Source: CAYFYS01 sp965202905 (GTDB taxonomy: Bacteria; Pseudomonadota; Alphaproteobacteria; MPNO01). Taken from it: DNA of 64,000 nucleotides. Position numbers and translations under genes: made by a program. The notes beneath the pieces were generated by a model. The model made no database searches. It saw only the letters and a list, made by a program, of their open reading frames with translations, and was not told the DNA's origin. The DNA lies in the NCBI GenBank assembly GCA_965202905.1, contig OZ241868.1, positions 2,604,001-2,668,000 of the forward strand, written 5' to 3'. This document shows, one piece after another, positions 26,286 to 34,946 of this stretch. Numbering within the stretch: position 1 is the stretch's first letter; every line of letters begins with the position of its first letter.

Positions 26286-28148
26286 TTATGTCCGGCCCGG
26301 CGCCTCGACGGCCTGGCGGACGAGCACATCCGGGATGTCGTCGAACGAGGCGTAGTTATAGGCATAGAGCCGGGCGTAGAGGCCCTGCCTCGCGATCAGC
26401 TCCGGGTGCGCGCCGCTCTCCACGATCCGGCCCTCGTTCAGGACGATGATCCGGTCCGCGCCGCGCACGGTAGCCAGGCGGTGAGCGATGACGATGCCGG
26501 TGCGCCCCTCCAGCAGCCGGGCCAGCGCGCGCTGGATCTGGCGCTCGGTGTAGCTGTCGATGTTGGCCGTCGCCTCATCGAGCACCAGGATCGGCGCATC
26601 GGCCACGAGCGCACGGGCGAAGCTCAGGAGCTGGCGCTGGCCGAGAGAGAGGTTACGGCCCTGCTGGTCGAGCACGGTCTCGTATCCATCGGCGAGCCTG
26701 GTGATGAACTCGTGCGCGCCGACCGCCTTGGCCGCCCGCTCGATGTCGGCGCCGCCGGCGCCTTCGGTGCGGAACCGGATGTTCTCCAGGATGGTGCCAG
26801 TGAACAGGTAGGGGTCCTGAAGCACCATCGCGATGTGACGGCCGAGCGCGGCCCTGGAGTAGTCGCGCACGTCGCGGCCGTCGATGGTGATGGACCCGTC
26901 CCAGACCTCGTAGAACCGGTGCAGAGCCGATGTGATCGAGGTCTTGCCCGAGCCGGTCGGCCCGACGAGCGCCACGGTCTCGCCGGGCGCGACGGTGAAG
27001 CTGACGTCGTGGAGCACTTCCTGACCCTTGGTGTAGCCGAAGCTCACATGCGCGAAGGCGATCGCGCCCTCGACGGTCTCGGGGTCCGCCGCACCCGGCT
27101 TGTCGGTGATGGCGAGCGGGACATCGAGCACCTCGAAGATGCGCTGGCCCGACGCCATCGCGCGCTGCATCACCGAGTACTGGATGGTCAGCGAGCGAAT
27201 CGGATCGAAGAACCGCTGGACATAGAACAGGAAGGCCACCATGACGCCGATCTCGAGCGCGCCGTCGAGCACCAGCGCCCCGCCGATCACGACCACGATC
27301 GCCAGCGCGGCCCCGGTCAGCGTGTCGACGATCGGCACCATCGCCTGGGCGTATTTCGCCGAGCGCAGGTGGGCGGCGAGATTTATCCTGGCGAGATCGT
27401 CGTAGAGCGCGGCGTTGACGGCCTCCCGACGCATGCCCTGGATGGTGCGGACGGCGTGGATCCCCTCGGCGAGCGCGCCGTTGGCGACCGAGTTGGTCTC
27501 GCGCGCCCGACGGAAGGCGCGGCGCGCCCGAGGCAGCCAGATCGCCCGCGCGATCGCCAGGGTGGGGACGAGCGACAGCGCCAGGAGGCCGAGCTCGACA
27601 TCGAGGCTCAGCATGATCGCCACGATCCCCACCAGGAGGACGATGTCGCCGAAGGCGGTCACCGAGTTCTCCAGGAACTCTTGCAGCGAGTTCACGTCGC
27701 CTTGAAGCCGGGACATCATGCGCCCGACCTCGGTCTTGTCCATGAAGGCCATCGCGACATCCTGCAGGTGGGCGAACATCGCCCGCCGCAGATCGAAGAT
27801 CACTCGCTCGCCGATGAGCCCGACCAGCCGGTCCTGCAGGTAGTTGGCGCCGTGGCTCGCGCAGATAACGGCCGCGAAGACGATCACGGTCGCGATCAGA
27901 TACCCCCGGTCGCCGGCCACGATCGCCTCGTCGATCGCATGGCGGATGACCAGCGGGATCGAAAGCTGGGCGGCGGTATAGACCAGCACCGCGACGACGC
28001 CCAGGACCAACCCGCGGCGGTAGGGCCGGACATAGCCCATGAACCGCCGGACGACCTTGCGGTCGTAGAGAGCGCCGAAGATCTCCTCGTCGCGACCGAT
28101 CTGCGAGCCAACGACGGCGCGGGGCGGGCGGGCGGCGATCGCGCTCAT
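26286..28148 (-). CDS. ABC exporter half-transporter, subunit with canonical Walker B
   Basis: A 620-residue fused transmembrane/nucleotide-binding half transporter of the type I exporter (MsbA/MdlB) class. Six membrane helices occupy about residues 40-340. The ATPase part has Walker A GPTGSGKTS, signature LSLGQRQLLSFARAL, Walker B ILVLDEATANID with the catalytic Glu, and the switch AHRLATV. The signature deviates (LSLGQ instead of LSGGQ). It overlaps the stop of the upstream half transporter by 4 bases (ATGA), so the two probably form one heterodimer. Exported substrate unknown. Confidence 0.92.
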   Translation of the reverse strand: MSAIAARPPRAVVGSQIGRDEEIFGALYDRKVVRRFMGYVRPYRRGLVLGVVAVLVYTAAQLSIPLVIRHAIDEAIVAGDRGYLIATVIVFAAVICASHGANYLQDRLVGLIGERVIFDLRRAMFAHLQDVAMAFMDKTEVGRMMSRLQGDVNSLQEFLENSVTAFGDIVLLVGIVAIMLSLDVELGLLALSLVPTLAIARAIWLPRARRAFRRARETNSVANGALAEGIHAVRTIQGMRREAVNAALYDDLARINLAAHLRSAKYAQAMVPIVDTLTGAALAIVVVIGGALVLDGALEIGVMVAFLFYVQRFFDPIRSLTIQYSVMQRAMASGQRIFEVLDVPLAITDKPGAADPETVEGAIAFAHVSFGYTKGQEVLHDVSFTVAPGETVALVGPTGSGKTSITSALHRFYEVWDGSITIDGRDVRDYSRAALGRHIAMVLQDPYLFTGTILENIRFRTEGAGGADIERAAKAVGAHEFITRLADGYETVLDQQGRNLSLGQRQLLSFARALVADAPILVLDEATANIDSYTERQIQRALARLLEGRTGIVIAHRLATVRGADRIIVLNEGRIVESGAHPELIARQGLYARLYAYNYASFDDIPDVLVRQAVEAPGRT

Positions 28149-30061
28149 TCCGCGGCCCCCTTGAGCGCCGCATCCGCCGTCTCCCCGGCGTCCCGGCTCT
28201 GCAACGCGAACAAAGCCGCGTAGCGGCCGCCCCGGGCGAGAAGGCTGTCGTGGGCGCCGCGCTCGACGATCCGTCCGGAGTCCAGCACGATGACCTCGTC
28301 GGCATCGCGGAGCGCGCCCAGCCGATGCGAGATGACGATCGTCGCCGCGCTCGCCATTGCGGGCGCGAAGGCCCGGCGAATCCGGCTTTCGGTCGCCGCG
28401 TCGATCGCCGCGGTCGAATCGTCCAGCACCAGGACGGACGGGCGCACCAGCGCGGTGCGGGCGATCGCCGCGCGCTGCTTCTGGCCGCCGGACAGCGAGA
28501 CGCCGCGCTCGCCGACCAGAGTCTCGTACCCATCGGGAAGCCCGCCGATGAATCCGTCGATCTGGGCGAGCGCGGCGGCCTCGCGGATCTCGCTGCCCTC
28601 GGCCCAGGGATTGCCGTAGGCGATGTTGTTCTCCAGCGAGGCGGTGAACAGGAAGGGGTCCTGGGGGATCACCCGAACGGTCCGGCGCAGCGAGTCCAGC
28701 GTGACCGAGCGGATGTCCTGGCCGTCGAGGGTGATCCGACCGGTGGTGACATCGTAATAGCGCGGCAGCAGATGGGCAATGGTTGACTTCCCGCTGCCGG
28801 GCGGGCCGACGATGCCGAGCATCCGGCCGCGGCGCACCTCGAAGGAGATGTCCTCCAGCGCCGGCGGGCCGTCAGCGTCGGCATAGGCGAAACCGACGCC
28901 CTCGAAGCGCAGCGTGCCTTCGCCGACCGCCAGCGGCTCCGCGTCCTGGGCATCGCGCACCGCGGGCTCCAGGTCGAGGACGGCGAACAGCCGCGCGCCG
29001 CAGGTGGACGCCCGGGCGAAGGCGTTGACCACCAGGCCGAGATGGCGCACCGGCTGCTGCAAGATGGTGATGAAGGTCAGGAACTCAGTCAGCATCCCGA
29101 CCGTCATGGCGCCCTCGATCACCCTGAGCCCGCCGACCCAGAGCACCAGCCCCATGGCGAGAAAATACGCGAACGTCATCTGGGTGCTGTGGCCGACGCG
29201 GGTCTTGATGCGCCGGGCCGACAGCTCCTGCGCGTCCTCGGACGCGGCGTCGTATTTGCGCAACTCGTGGGGCTCGGCGCCAAAGGCGCGCACCACCCGG
29301 ATTCCGGTCAGATTCTCGTCCATGATCCGGCCGAGCACCGCCATCCTGTCCTGGAATGCGAACCACAGATAGCGCAGCTTCAGCCTGGAAGTGGCCGAGC
29401 GCCAGGCGACATAGGGCACGAAGCTGAGACTGAGGAGGCCGAGGATCGGATCGATCGAAATCAGCATCCAGGCCCCGGCACCGATCAGAACGGCCAGCAA
29501 CAGCACCCGCAGAAGCCCGGTGTTGACGAACATGCGCACGCCTTCGAGGTCGAGCATGCCGCGGGTGATCAGCTCCCCGGTATGAATCCGGTCGTGGAAC
29601 GAAAAGCTGAGCTGCTGGAGCTTGCCGTAGAACGCCAGGCGGAGGTCGTGGGCCAGGCGGTGGCCGATCTCCTCCCCGCCGTAGTTGTGGATCAAGGTGA
29701 AAACGCCACGCAGGATCGAGGCGCCCAGCAGCAGGAGCGCGGCGTGGAACAGCGCCTCGCGGGCCAGCGCGGGCGAGACCGCCTCACTGCCGGCCAGACC
29801 CAGCGCGCCGTCGACCGCATCGCCGACCAGGCGCGGGATGGCGAGCTGAAACGCCGCCGCAACGACAGTCGCCGCCACCGCGATCAGCACGCGGTAGCGG
29901 TGGCGCAGCACGATCCGCGTGATCCGCCACAGGATCTTCGCATCGCCGGTCGGGGCCGCCCGGTCGGCCTCCGCCATGCCGGCATAGGCCTTGGCGTAAG
30001 CTCTGGGGTGCGCGGAAGCTTGGCGGTCGTCCTTGTCGGCCGGAATTCCTCGGGTGCTCAT
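28145..30061 (-). CDS. ABC exporter half-transporter, subunit with degenerate Walker B
   Basis: A 638-residue partner of the downstream half transporter. After a 50-residue polar N-terminus come six membrane helices and an ATPase domain with Walker A GPPGSGKST, a canonical signature LSGGQKQRAAIARTAL, Walker B VLVLDDSTAAID and the switch SHRLGAL. The catalytic Glu after Walker B is Asp. Combined with the LSLGQ signature of the partner, this gives one active and one degenerate ATP site, as in heterodimeric exporters such as TM287/288. No ribosome site is obvious before the ATG at 30061, so it may be leaderless. Divergent from the stress-protein gene. Confidence 0.92.
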   Translation of the reverse strand: MSTRGIPADKDDRQASAHPRAYAKAYAGMAEADRAAPTGDAKILWRITRIVLRHRYRVLIAVAATVVAAAFQLAIPRLVGDAVDGALGLAGSEAVSPALAREALFHAALLLLGASILRGVFTLIHNYGGEEIGHRLAHDLRLAFYGKLQQLSFSFHDRIHTGELITRGMLDLEGVRMFVNTGLLRVLLLAVLIGAGAWMLISIDPILGLLSLSFVPYVAWRSATSRLKLRYLWFAFQDRMAVLGRIMDENLTGIRVVRAFGAEPHELRKYDAASEDAQELSARRIKTRVGHSTQMTFAYFLAMGLVLWVGGLRVIEGAMTVGMLTEFLTFITILQQPVRHLGLVVNAFARASTCGARLFAVLDLEPAVRDAQDAEPLAVGEGTLRFEGVGFAYADADGPPALEDISFEVRRGRMLGIVGPPGSGKSTIAHLLPRYYDVTTGRITLDGQDIRSVTLDSLRRTVRVIPQDPFLFTASLENNIAYGNPWAEGSEIREAAALAQIDGFIGGLPDGYETLVGERGVSLSGGQKQRAAIARTALVRPSVLVLDDSTAAIDAATESRIRRAFAPAMASAATIVISHRLGALRDADEVIVLDSGRIVERGAHDSLLARGGRYAALFALQSRDAGETADAALKGAAE

Positions 30062-30155
30062 TCAATCCGGTTATAAGGCGGGATCGTGCGGAGTCCAATC
30101 TCGGCGGGCGCGCCGGCGCATCGCGCGCTATGATCAGGCGGCGAGGGAGCGGCCG

Positions 30156-31016
30156 ATGACCATTAGGCAGATTCTTGTTCCGACGATGGGTCCGGAGTCG
30201 ACCGGCAGCGCGCTGGAGACGGCGTTTCTGATGTGCCGGCTGTTCGGCGCTCATGCCGAGGCGCTGTTCATCAAGCCGGAGGCGCGGCACATCCTGCCGG
30301 CATCAGCCGGCGGCCTGACGCCGGCGATCGCCAACGAGATGTCCGCCGCCTTCCGCAAGGAGCAGCAAAAGGCCGAACGGCTGACCCGGCAAAAATTCGA
30401 CGACCTGCTGGCGGCCTACCGGCTCGACTACCGCGAGAACACTCTGCCGGCGCCGATCCCCTCCGCATCCTGGTCTTCGGCGGGCGGGGCGCCCCGCGAC
30501 GAGATCGTCGCGCGCGGGGCGGCCTGCGATCTCCTGGTCGTCGGCCGGCCGACCGCCGAAATCGTCTCACGCCCGATGATCGAGACCGCGCTGTTCGAAA
30601 CCGGCCGGCCCGTATTGGTGGCGCCGCCCGGCACGCCCGAAAGGCTCGGCGAGAATGTCCTGATCGGCTGGAACAGAAGCGCGCTGGCCGCGCGCGCCGT
30701 CCTGACGGCGATGCCGGTGCTCGAATGCGCCGGCCGCGTCACGCTGATGTCGGTGACCACCGGCGCCAAGCAGGGCCCCTCGGCGCAGGCGATGGCGCGC
30801 TATCTCGCTTGGCACGAGATCCAGGCCGAGGTCAGGGATGTCGCGCCGGGGCAGCGTCCGGTCGGCGAGGCGCTCCTGTCGGAGGCCGCCGGCCTCGGAT
30901 GCGACCTGATCGTGATGGGCGCCTATTCCCGGGGACGGTTCCGCGAACTTCTGCTCGGCGGCGTGACCCGCCACATGCTCGACAGCGCGAACATTCCTGT
31001 TCTGATGGCCCACTGA
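30156..31016 (+). CDS. Universal stress protein with two UspA domains
   Basis: A 286-residue tandem UspA protein. The first domain starts MTIRQILVPTMGPESTGSALETAF and the second has NVLIGWNRSALAARAVLTAMPVL and ends VMGAYSRGRFRELLLGGVTRHMLDSANIPVLMAH, where GAYSRGRFRELLLGG fits the Gx9GS-type nucleotide-binding loop in degenerate form. It is cytosolic. GAGGGAG precedes the ATG at 30156, which is why this start was preferred over one at 30033. The stop codon lies inside a 16-base imperfect duplication. Role in stress tolerance is by family only. Confidence 0.88.
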   Translation: MTIRQILVPTMGPESTGSALETAFLMCRLFGAHAEALFIKPEARHILPASAGGLTPAIANEMSAAFRKEQQKAERLTRQKFDDLLAAYRLDYRENTLPAPIPSASWSSAGGAPRDEIVARGAACDLLVVGRPTAEIVSRPMIETALFETGRPVLVAPPGTPERLGENVLIGWNRSALAARAVLTAMPVLECAGRVTLMSVTTGAKQGPSAQAMARYLAWHEIQAEVRDVAPGQRPVGEALLSEAAGLGCDLIVMGAYSRGRFRELLLGGVTRHMLDSANIPVLMAH

Positions 31017-31035
31017 TCCGATGGCCCGCTGATCT
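31004..31035. repeat. 16-base imperfect tandem duplication over the stress-protein stop
   Basis: Units GATGGCCCACTGATCC and GATGGCCCGCTGATCT lie head to tail with two differences. The first copy contains the TGA stop of the universal stress gene. Confidence 0.8.
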
Positions 31036-31304
31036 GACGCCCATTGGGCAGGCCGAGCGCCCGGTCAGGCGAGGCGCCCAGTCAGGCAGATGCGGCGCGT
31101 AGGGCGGCGGCGTCCGCTCGGCCGGGAATTCGACCTCCGGTTCCCGCGGCGGCTTGGGCGGAAAGAAATCCGGCGGGACGCGGATGTATTCGGCAGGCCC
31201 CTTTATGAATGGCGCCTGCGGCGGCCGGGGGATGCGCTCGGGTATCGGATGACCCCTCGATGACCGCCCTGTCTCTATGATCATGATCGCCCCGACCGAT
31301 TTGG

Positions 31305-31335
31305 GACGGCCCCGAGACCGGGTCTCGGGGCCGTC
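31305..31335. terminator. Strong hairpin, 14 base-pair perfect stem
   Basis: GACGGCCCCGAGAC and GTCTCGGGGCCGTC pair perfectly around the loop CGG. No T-run follows on either strand, so it may be a bidirectional transcription block, an RNA stabiliser or part of a dispersed palindromic element rather than a classic terminator. Confidence 0.5.
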
Positions 31336-31352
31336 ACGCGAGTCTTGCTCGC

Positions 31353-31371
31353 GCTCGGCGTTTTGCCGAGC
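31353..31371. other. Second hairpin, 7 base-pair stem with GTTTT loop
   Basis: GCTCGGC and GCCGAGC pair around GTTTT. It lies 18 bases from the larger hairpin and may belong to the same element. Confidence 0.45.
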
Positions 31372-31740
31372 TCAAATCGGGTGTTCGTGTCCGTGCGGGC
31401 TATGAATGGTCCGGCGGAGTCATAACGTCTTACCGCCCCTCCCTTTCCAAAAGTTGGCGCCGAGGTTTGGCACGATGCAGCACTCGCTGCGGGCGCCGAA
31501 CCCAGCCTTCCGTCAGGGCCCGTCATCGGACCCCGTTTCCGCCGAAGCCCATTCTCCGGCGCTCGATTTCACTCCTTCTTCCACGGCCCACAGATTAAAC
31601 CGGATCACCGCAGATAGTCAATTAAATTATGGAAGAAATAATAAAAATTTAGTCCGGCGAGGTGATGACCGCTTGCGCCGCGCGCGGCCCGGCCCCTGAC
31701 ACCGGCCGGCGCTGTCCTGTATCCTCAAGGAGAGGACAGC

Positions 31741-32416
31741 ATGACCGGGCGCCTGAACGCCGATTTGTCGCGCCGGGTGGTCATCGACACCACGCGGCTT
31801 CCCTGGCGGCCGAACCCCGCCCCGGGCGTGCTGCGCAAGCGGCTCCATCTCGACGGCCCTCGAGGCCGGCCGGGTGACCTCGATCGTCCGCTACGTGCCG
31901 AACAGCCGGTTTCCGGCCCACGACCATCCCGAGGGCGAGGGATTCCTGGTCCTGTCGGGCGCCTTCGGCGATGAGCACGGACGCTGCCCGGCCGGCGCCT
32001 ACGTGCTGAATCCGGACGGCGCCCGCCACGCGCCGGTCGTCGACGAGGACGGCTGCCTCCTGTTCGTCGAACTGCGCCAGTATCCCGGCCAGACGCGCCG
32101 GCAGGCGATGATCCGGACCGGGGACCTCGATTGGGGACCGGGCGAGACCGACGGTACGTTGCGAAAATCGCCCTATCGCCAGGACGAATTCGCGGAGACA
32201 ATGGAGTTGATGCGGATCGCCTCCGATGCCGGTCCGGTCGAGATCGAGGCGACCAGCGGCGAGGAGTTGCTGGTCATTGCGGGCGAGTTGATCGACGAAC
32301 ACGGACGCTACCGCGCCGGCACGTGGATCCGGAACCCGGCGGGCCACCGCGCGCGGCGGTCGTCCCGGGCGGGCGCGACGATGCTGCGGCGCACCGGACG
32401 GCATATGGCCGGATAG
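31741..32416 (+). pseudogene. ChrR-like double cupin protein, frameshifted
   Basis: Two overlapping frames together make one ChrR-type cupin (anti-sigma-factor C-terminal-like) protein. The first (from ATG 31741, after AAGGAGAGG) gives MTGRLNADLSRRVVIDTTRLPWRPNP and continues to RLHLDG; homologous sequence then resumes in another frame as EAGRVTSIVRYVPNSRFPAHDHPEGEGFLVLSG, reaching the stop at 32416. The break is near 31857-31864, in a run GGCCCTCGAGG, and needs one extra or two missing bases. The first cupin keeps its H-x-H and Glu metal ligands. A second half cupin follows. It may be a true mutation or a sequencing error; a GTG at 31874 could start a shortened product but has no ribosome site. 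Confidence 0.75.
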
Positions 32417-32436
32417 CGCATAGAAGGAACGGCGCA

Positions 32437-32814
32437 ATGAAAATCGTCAGGCACGATGCGGTCGCGAAGGAAGATTTTCCCGGCGGGGCGACGTATCAGA
32501 CCCTCGTCGGGGACGACCGCGGATCGACGCCGATCCGCACCGGCATCCAGATCTCGCCGCCCGGCTACGCGACGCCGGAGCACGCCCATCCCTATCTCGA
32601 GGTGATCACGATTCTCGAGGGGCGGGGCGAGGCCTGGACCGCCGGGAGCGATGAGATCATGCCGCTCGAGCCCGGGGTGACGCTGGTGGTCGAGCCCGGC
32701 CTCCGTCACGGCTTCCGGGTGACCGGCGATACGCCGCTGAAGACGCTCGGCATCCACGCCTCGCCGCACCGGATCGCGGAGATCGCCGAGACCGGCCAAC
32801 GCATTGTCCGGTGA
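32437..32814 (+). CDS. Small cupin-domain protein
   Basis: A 125-residue single cupin. The metal motif is in PPGYATPEHAHPYLEVITILEGRGEAW and the second motif in VTLVVEPGLRHGFRVTG. AAGGA lies 10 bases before the ATG at 32437. It follows the broken ChrR-like cupin by 20 bases in the same direction and may have formed a two-gene unit with it. The reaction is unknown. Confidence 0.85.
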   Translation: MKIVRHDAVAKEDFPGGATYQTLVGDDRGSTPIRTGIQISPPGYATPEHAHPYLEVITILEGRGEAWTAGSDEIMPLEPGVTLVVEPGLRHGFRVTGDTPLKTLGIHASPHRIAEIAETGQRIVR

Positions 32815-32834
32815 AGTCGATCCGGCCTGACCCT

Positions 32835-34043
32835 TCAGTCGAGCGGCAGCGACAGCAGCCCGTCGGCGAGCTTGGGATCGAACCAGGTCGATTTGGGCGG
32901 CATGATCCCGCCGGCATCGGCGACCGCGAAGAGGTCCGCCAGCGCGGTCGGGTAGAGCGCGAAGGCAACCGCCATCTCGCCGCCGTCGACCCGGGCCTCC
33001 AGCGCCTCGAGGCCTCGGCTGCCGCCGACGAAATCGATCCGGGTATCGCGGGTGGGATCGCCGATGCCGAGGATCGGCGCCAGGATCGTGCGCGACAGGA
33101 CAGCCACGTCGAGCCGCGCGGCCGGATCGCCGTCGGGCGGCGGCGCGCGCAGGGCGAGCCGATACCAGGCGCCTGAGACATACATGCCGAAGACATGGCG
33201 CCGGTGCGGCCTGACCGGCGCGTCCGACGGCGCAACGTCGAACGAAGCGTCGATCCCGCGCAGCAGATCTTCGGCGCTCCGCCCGTTGAGATCGCGCACC
33301 ACGCGGTTGTAGTCGAGGATGCGCATCTCGCTTTGGGGAAAGGCGATGCCGAGGAACCGCGCGCCGCCCTCGCCGCCGCGCGGCCCGGCCAAGCGGGCGG
33401 CCGCTTCCGAGCGGTGATGGCCGTCGGCGATGTAGAGCGCCGGCAGCCGGTCGGCCGCCGCGCCGAGCTCCGCCGCGGTTTCCGCCGACGGCACCCAGAC
33501 CGCGTGATCGACCCCGTCGAAGGAGGCGCAGAGGCTGGGCGCGCCGGCGGCGATCCGAGCGATCGCCTGCGCCAGCACCGGATCGTCGCGGCAGGCGAGC
33601 ATGACCGGCCCGGTATGGGCGCCGACCGCCTCGATCTGGCGGGCGCGGTCGGCGACCTTGTCGGGACGGGTCATCTCGTGCCGCCGGATCAGCCCCGCGC
33701 GACAGTCCGCCACCGAGACGGCGCCGGCGATGCCGGTCTGGGAATGTCCCCCGCCGGTCGCGCGATAGACATAGAGGCTCGGCCGTTCGGCCCTGGTCAT
33801 CACGCCCTCAGCGGTCAGCGCGGCCATGTTCTCGGCCGCCTTGGCGTAGACCTCCGGCGCGTCGGGCGGCGTCGCCTCGGGCAGGTCGATCTCGGGCTTG
33901 GAGACATGCAGAAAGCTCAGCCGGGCGCCGGCCGCCCGCGCCCTGGCCTCGGCGCTGGTCAAGACATCGTATGGCGGGGCGGCGACCGCCTGGGCGTGCG
34001 CGGGCGCCGGCATCAGGGCGCGAAACGGCCGCAGAAGCGACAC
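32835..34043 (-). CDS. DUF1015 family protein
   Basis: A 402-residue cytosolic protein of the DUF1015 family. It starts with GTG five bases after GGAGG and reads RPFRALMPAPAHAQAVAAPPYDVL, the typical opening; the conserved core LYIADGHHRSEAAARL and the closing FDPKLADGLLSL are present. The GHHR motif resembles the ParB/sulfiredoxin-like nucleotide-binding GxxR site. Related proteins have been linked to serine phosphorylation in some organisms, but no serine-pathway gene is adjacent here, so function is left open. It is convergent with the small cupin gene. Confidence 0.85.
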   Translation of the reverse strand: MSLLRPFRALMPAPAHAQAVAAPPYDVLTSAEARARAAGARLSFLHVSKPEIDLPEATPPDAPEVYAKAAENMAALTAEGVMTRAERPSLYVYRATGGGHSQTGIAGAVSVADCRAGLIRRHEMTRPDKVADRARQIEAVGAHTGPVMLACRDDPVLAQAIARIAAGAPSLCASFDGVDHAVWVPSAETAAELGAAADRLPALYIADGHHRSEAAARLAGPRGGEGGARFLGIAFPQSEMRILDYNRVVRDLNGRSAEDLLRGIDASFDVAPSDAPVRPHRRHVFGMYVSGAWYRLALRAPPPDGDPAARLDVAVLSRTILAPILGIGDPTRDTRIDFVGGSRGLEALEARVDGGEMAVAFALYPTALADLFAVADAGGIMPPKSTWFDPKLADGLLSLPLD

Positions 34044-34123
34044 GGAGCCTCCAGGGGCGCGTGAAACCGGCGCAGCTTTAGATCATCCGGGCGACGATTG
34101 CCATCGCCGTCTGGATGCCGATG

Positions 34124-34699
34124 CTATTTGTCATGCGCCATGACGTCGGCCACCTTGACGTCTTCGCCGACACGGTGGGCCGGCCGCCCCGAATCGGAGA
34201 CCGCGACGATCACCACGATTTCGTCGGCCCGAGGCGCATCGGCGAGCGCGACCTCCATCGAATCGAAGTGGCTGAATTTCCACATGTCGTCCTTGTGGTG
34301 CAGCGGGCAGTCGATGGCCGTGCCGGGCCCGCCGATCTTCTTGGTGGACGGCATGATCGAGCCGGCGGGTCCGACGACCTCGCGCACCGGGCGCCCGAGC
34401 CGGGGGTGCAGGACGGCCGCGGCATGCTCGCGCTCGCCGTTCTCGCCGACGATCGCGGCCTTGCCGTAGCTGTGCACCGCCTCGCCGTCGATCCCGAGCG
34501 CGGCGGTCGCGCAGCGGACCAGCATGTCGCCGAGCTCGGCCCCGGCGTCCTGCAGCACCTCGAGCCCCTCGTCGTAGCGCCCGGCATAGGGGTTGGCGAT
34601 CACCGCGACCGCCGCGGCCCGCCGCGTCGCAGGCTCGATCGCCCGGCCGAGCTCGCTCCTCGTCTCCTCGACGATGCTCACGAGCTTGCGAATTTCCAT
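34124..34699 (-). CDS. DUF1185 (amino acid synthesis) family protein
   Basis: A 191-residue protein of the family PF06684. It begins MEIRKLVSIVEETRSELGRA and has AAVAVIANPYAGRYDEGLEVLQDAGAELGDML, HSYGKAAIVGENGEREHAAAVLHP, PSTKKIGGPGTAIDCPLHHKDDMW. A perfect AGGAGG precedes the ATG at 34699. The family name comes from a distant link to amino-acid biosynthesis, while many copies are found beside catabolic or amidase genes. Here it is divergent from a Rieske dioxygenase pair, 247 bases away, which suggests a role in the same catabolic context. The reaction is unknown. Confidence 0.85.
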   Translation of the reverse strand: MEIRKLVSIVEETRSELGRAIEPATRRAAAVAVIANPYAGRYDEGLEVLQDAGAELGDMLVRCATAALGIDGEAVHSYGKAAIVGENGEREHAAAVLHPRLGRPVREVVGPAGSIMPSTKKIGGPGTAIDCPLHHKDDMWKFSHFDSMEVALADAPRADEIVVIVAVSDSGRPAHRVGEDVKVADVMAHDK

Positions 34700-34946
34700 G
34701 TCCGACGCCTCCTGCAATGCTGCGATCGGTCCAAGGCCCCATGCCGGCCCCGGCCCCGGCGACGCCGACGCGGTGGAATGCCTTCGGCGCTGAAAGTCCG
34801 GAGCCCGGACCATAGCGGACCTTCACGCGGGCGCGCCAGACCGCCGCCGGGCCGTCATAGCCTCCGCCCGGCAGGCTTGCCGGGCCCGCCGGGCGGTGCA
34901 AAGATCCCGCCGAAGAAACGACAGCCTCCGATCGGAAACCAGGCCG

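Larger units (their letters stand above)
31036..31740. other. Gene-poor stretch with two strong hairpins and an AT-rich island
   Basis: I see no convincing gene. A proline-rich minus-strand frame (from an ATG at 31284 running into the antisense of the stress gene) has plausible composition for its first 85 residues but no ribosome site or family match. Two hairpins lie at 31305-31335 and 31353-31371. A strikingly AT-rich segment at about 31612-31660 is likely the promoter region of the cupin gene that follows. Confidence 0.5.

Noticed and set aside
30832..31284. Minus-strand proline-rich frame overlapping the universal stress gene
   Set aside because: No ribosome site, half of it antisense to a real gene, and no family match; kept only as a remark.
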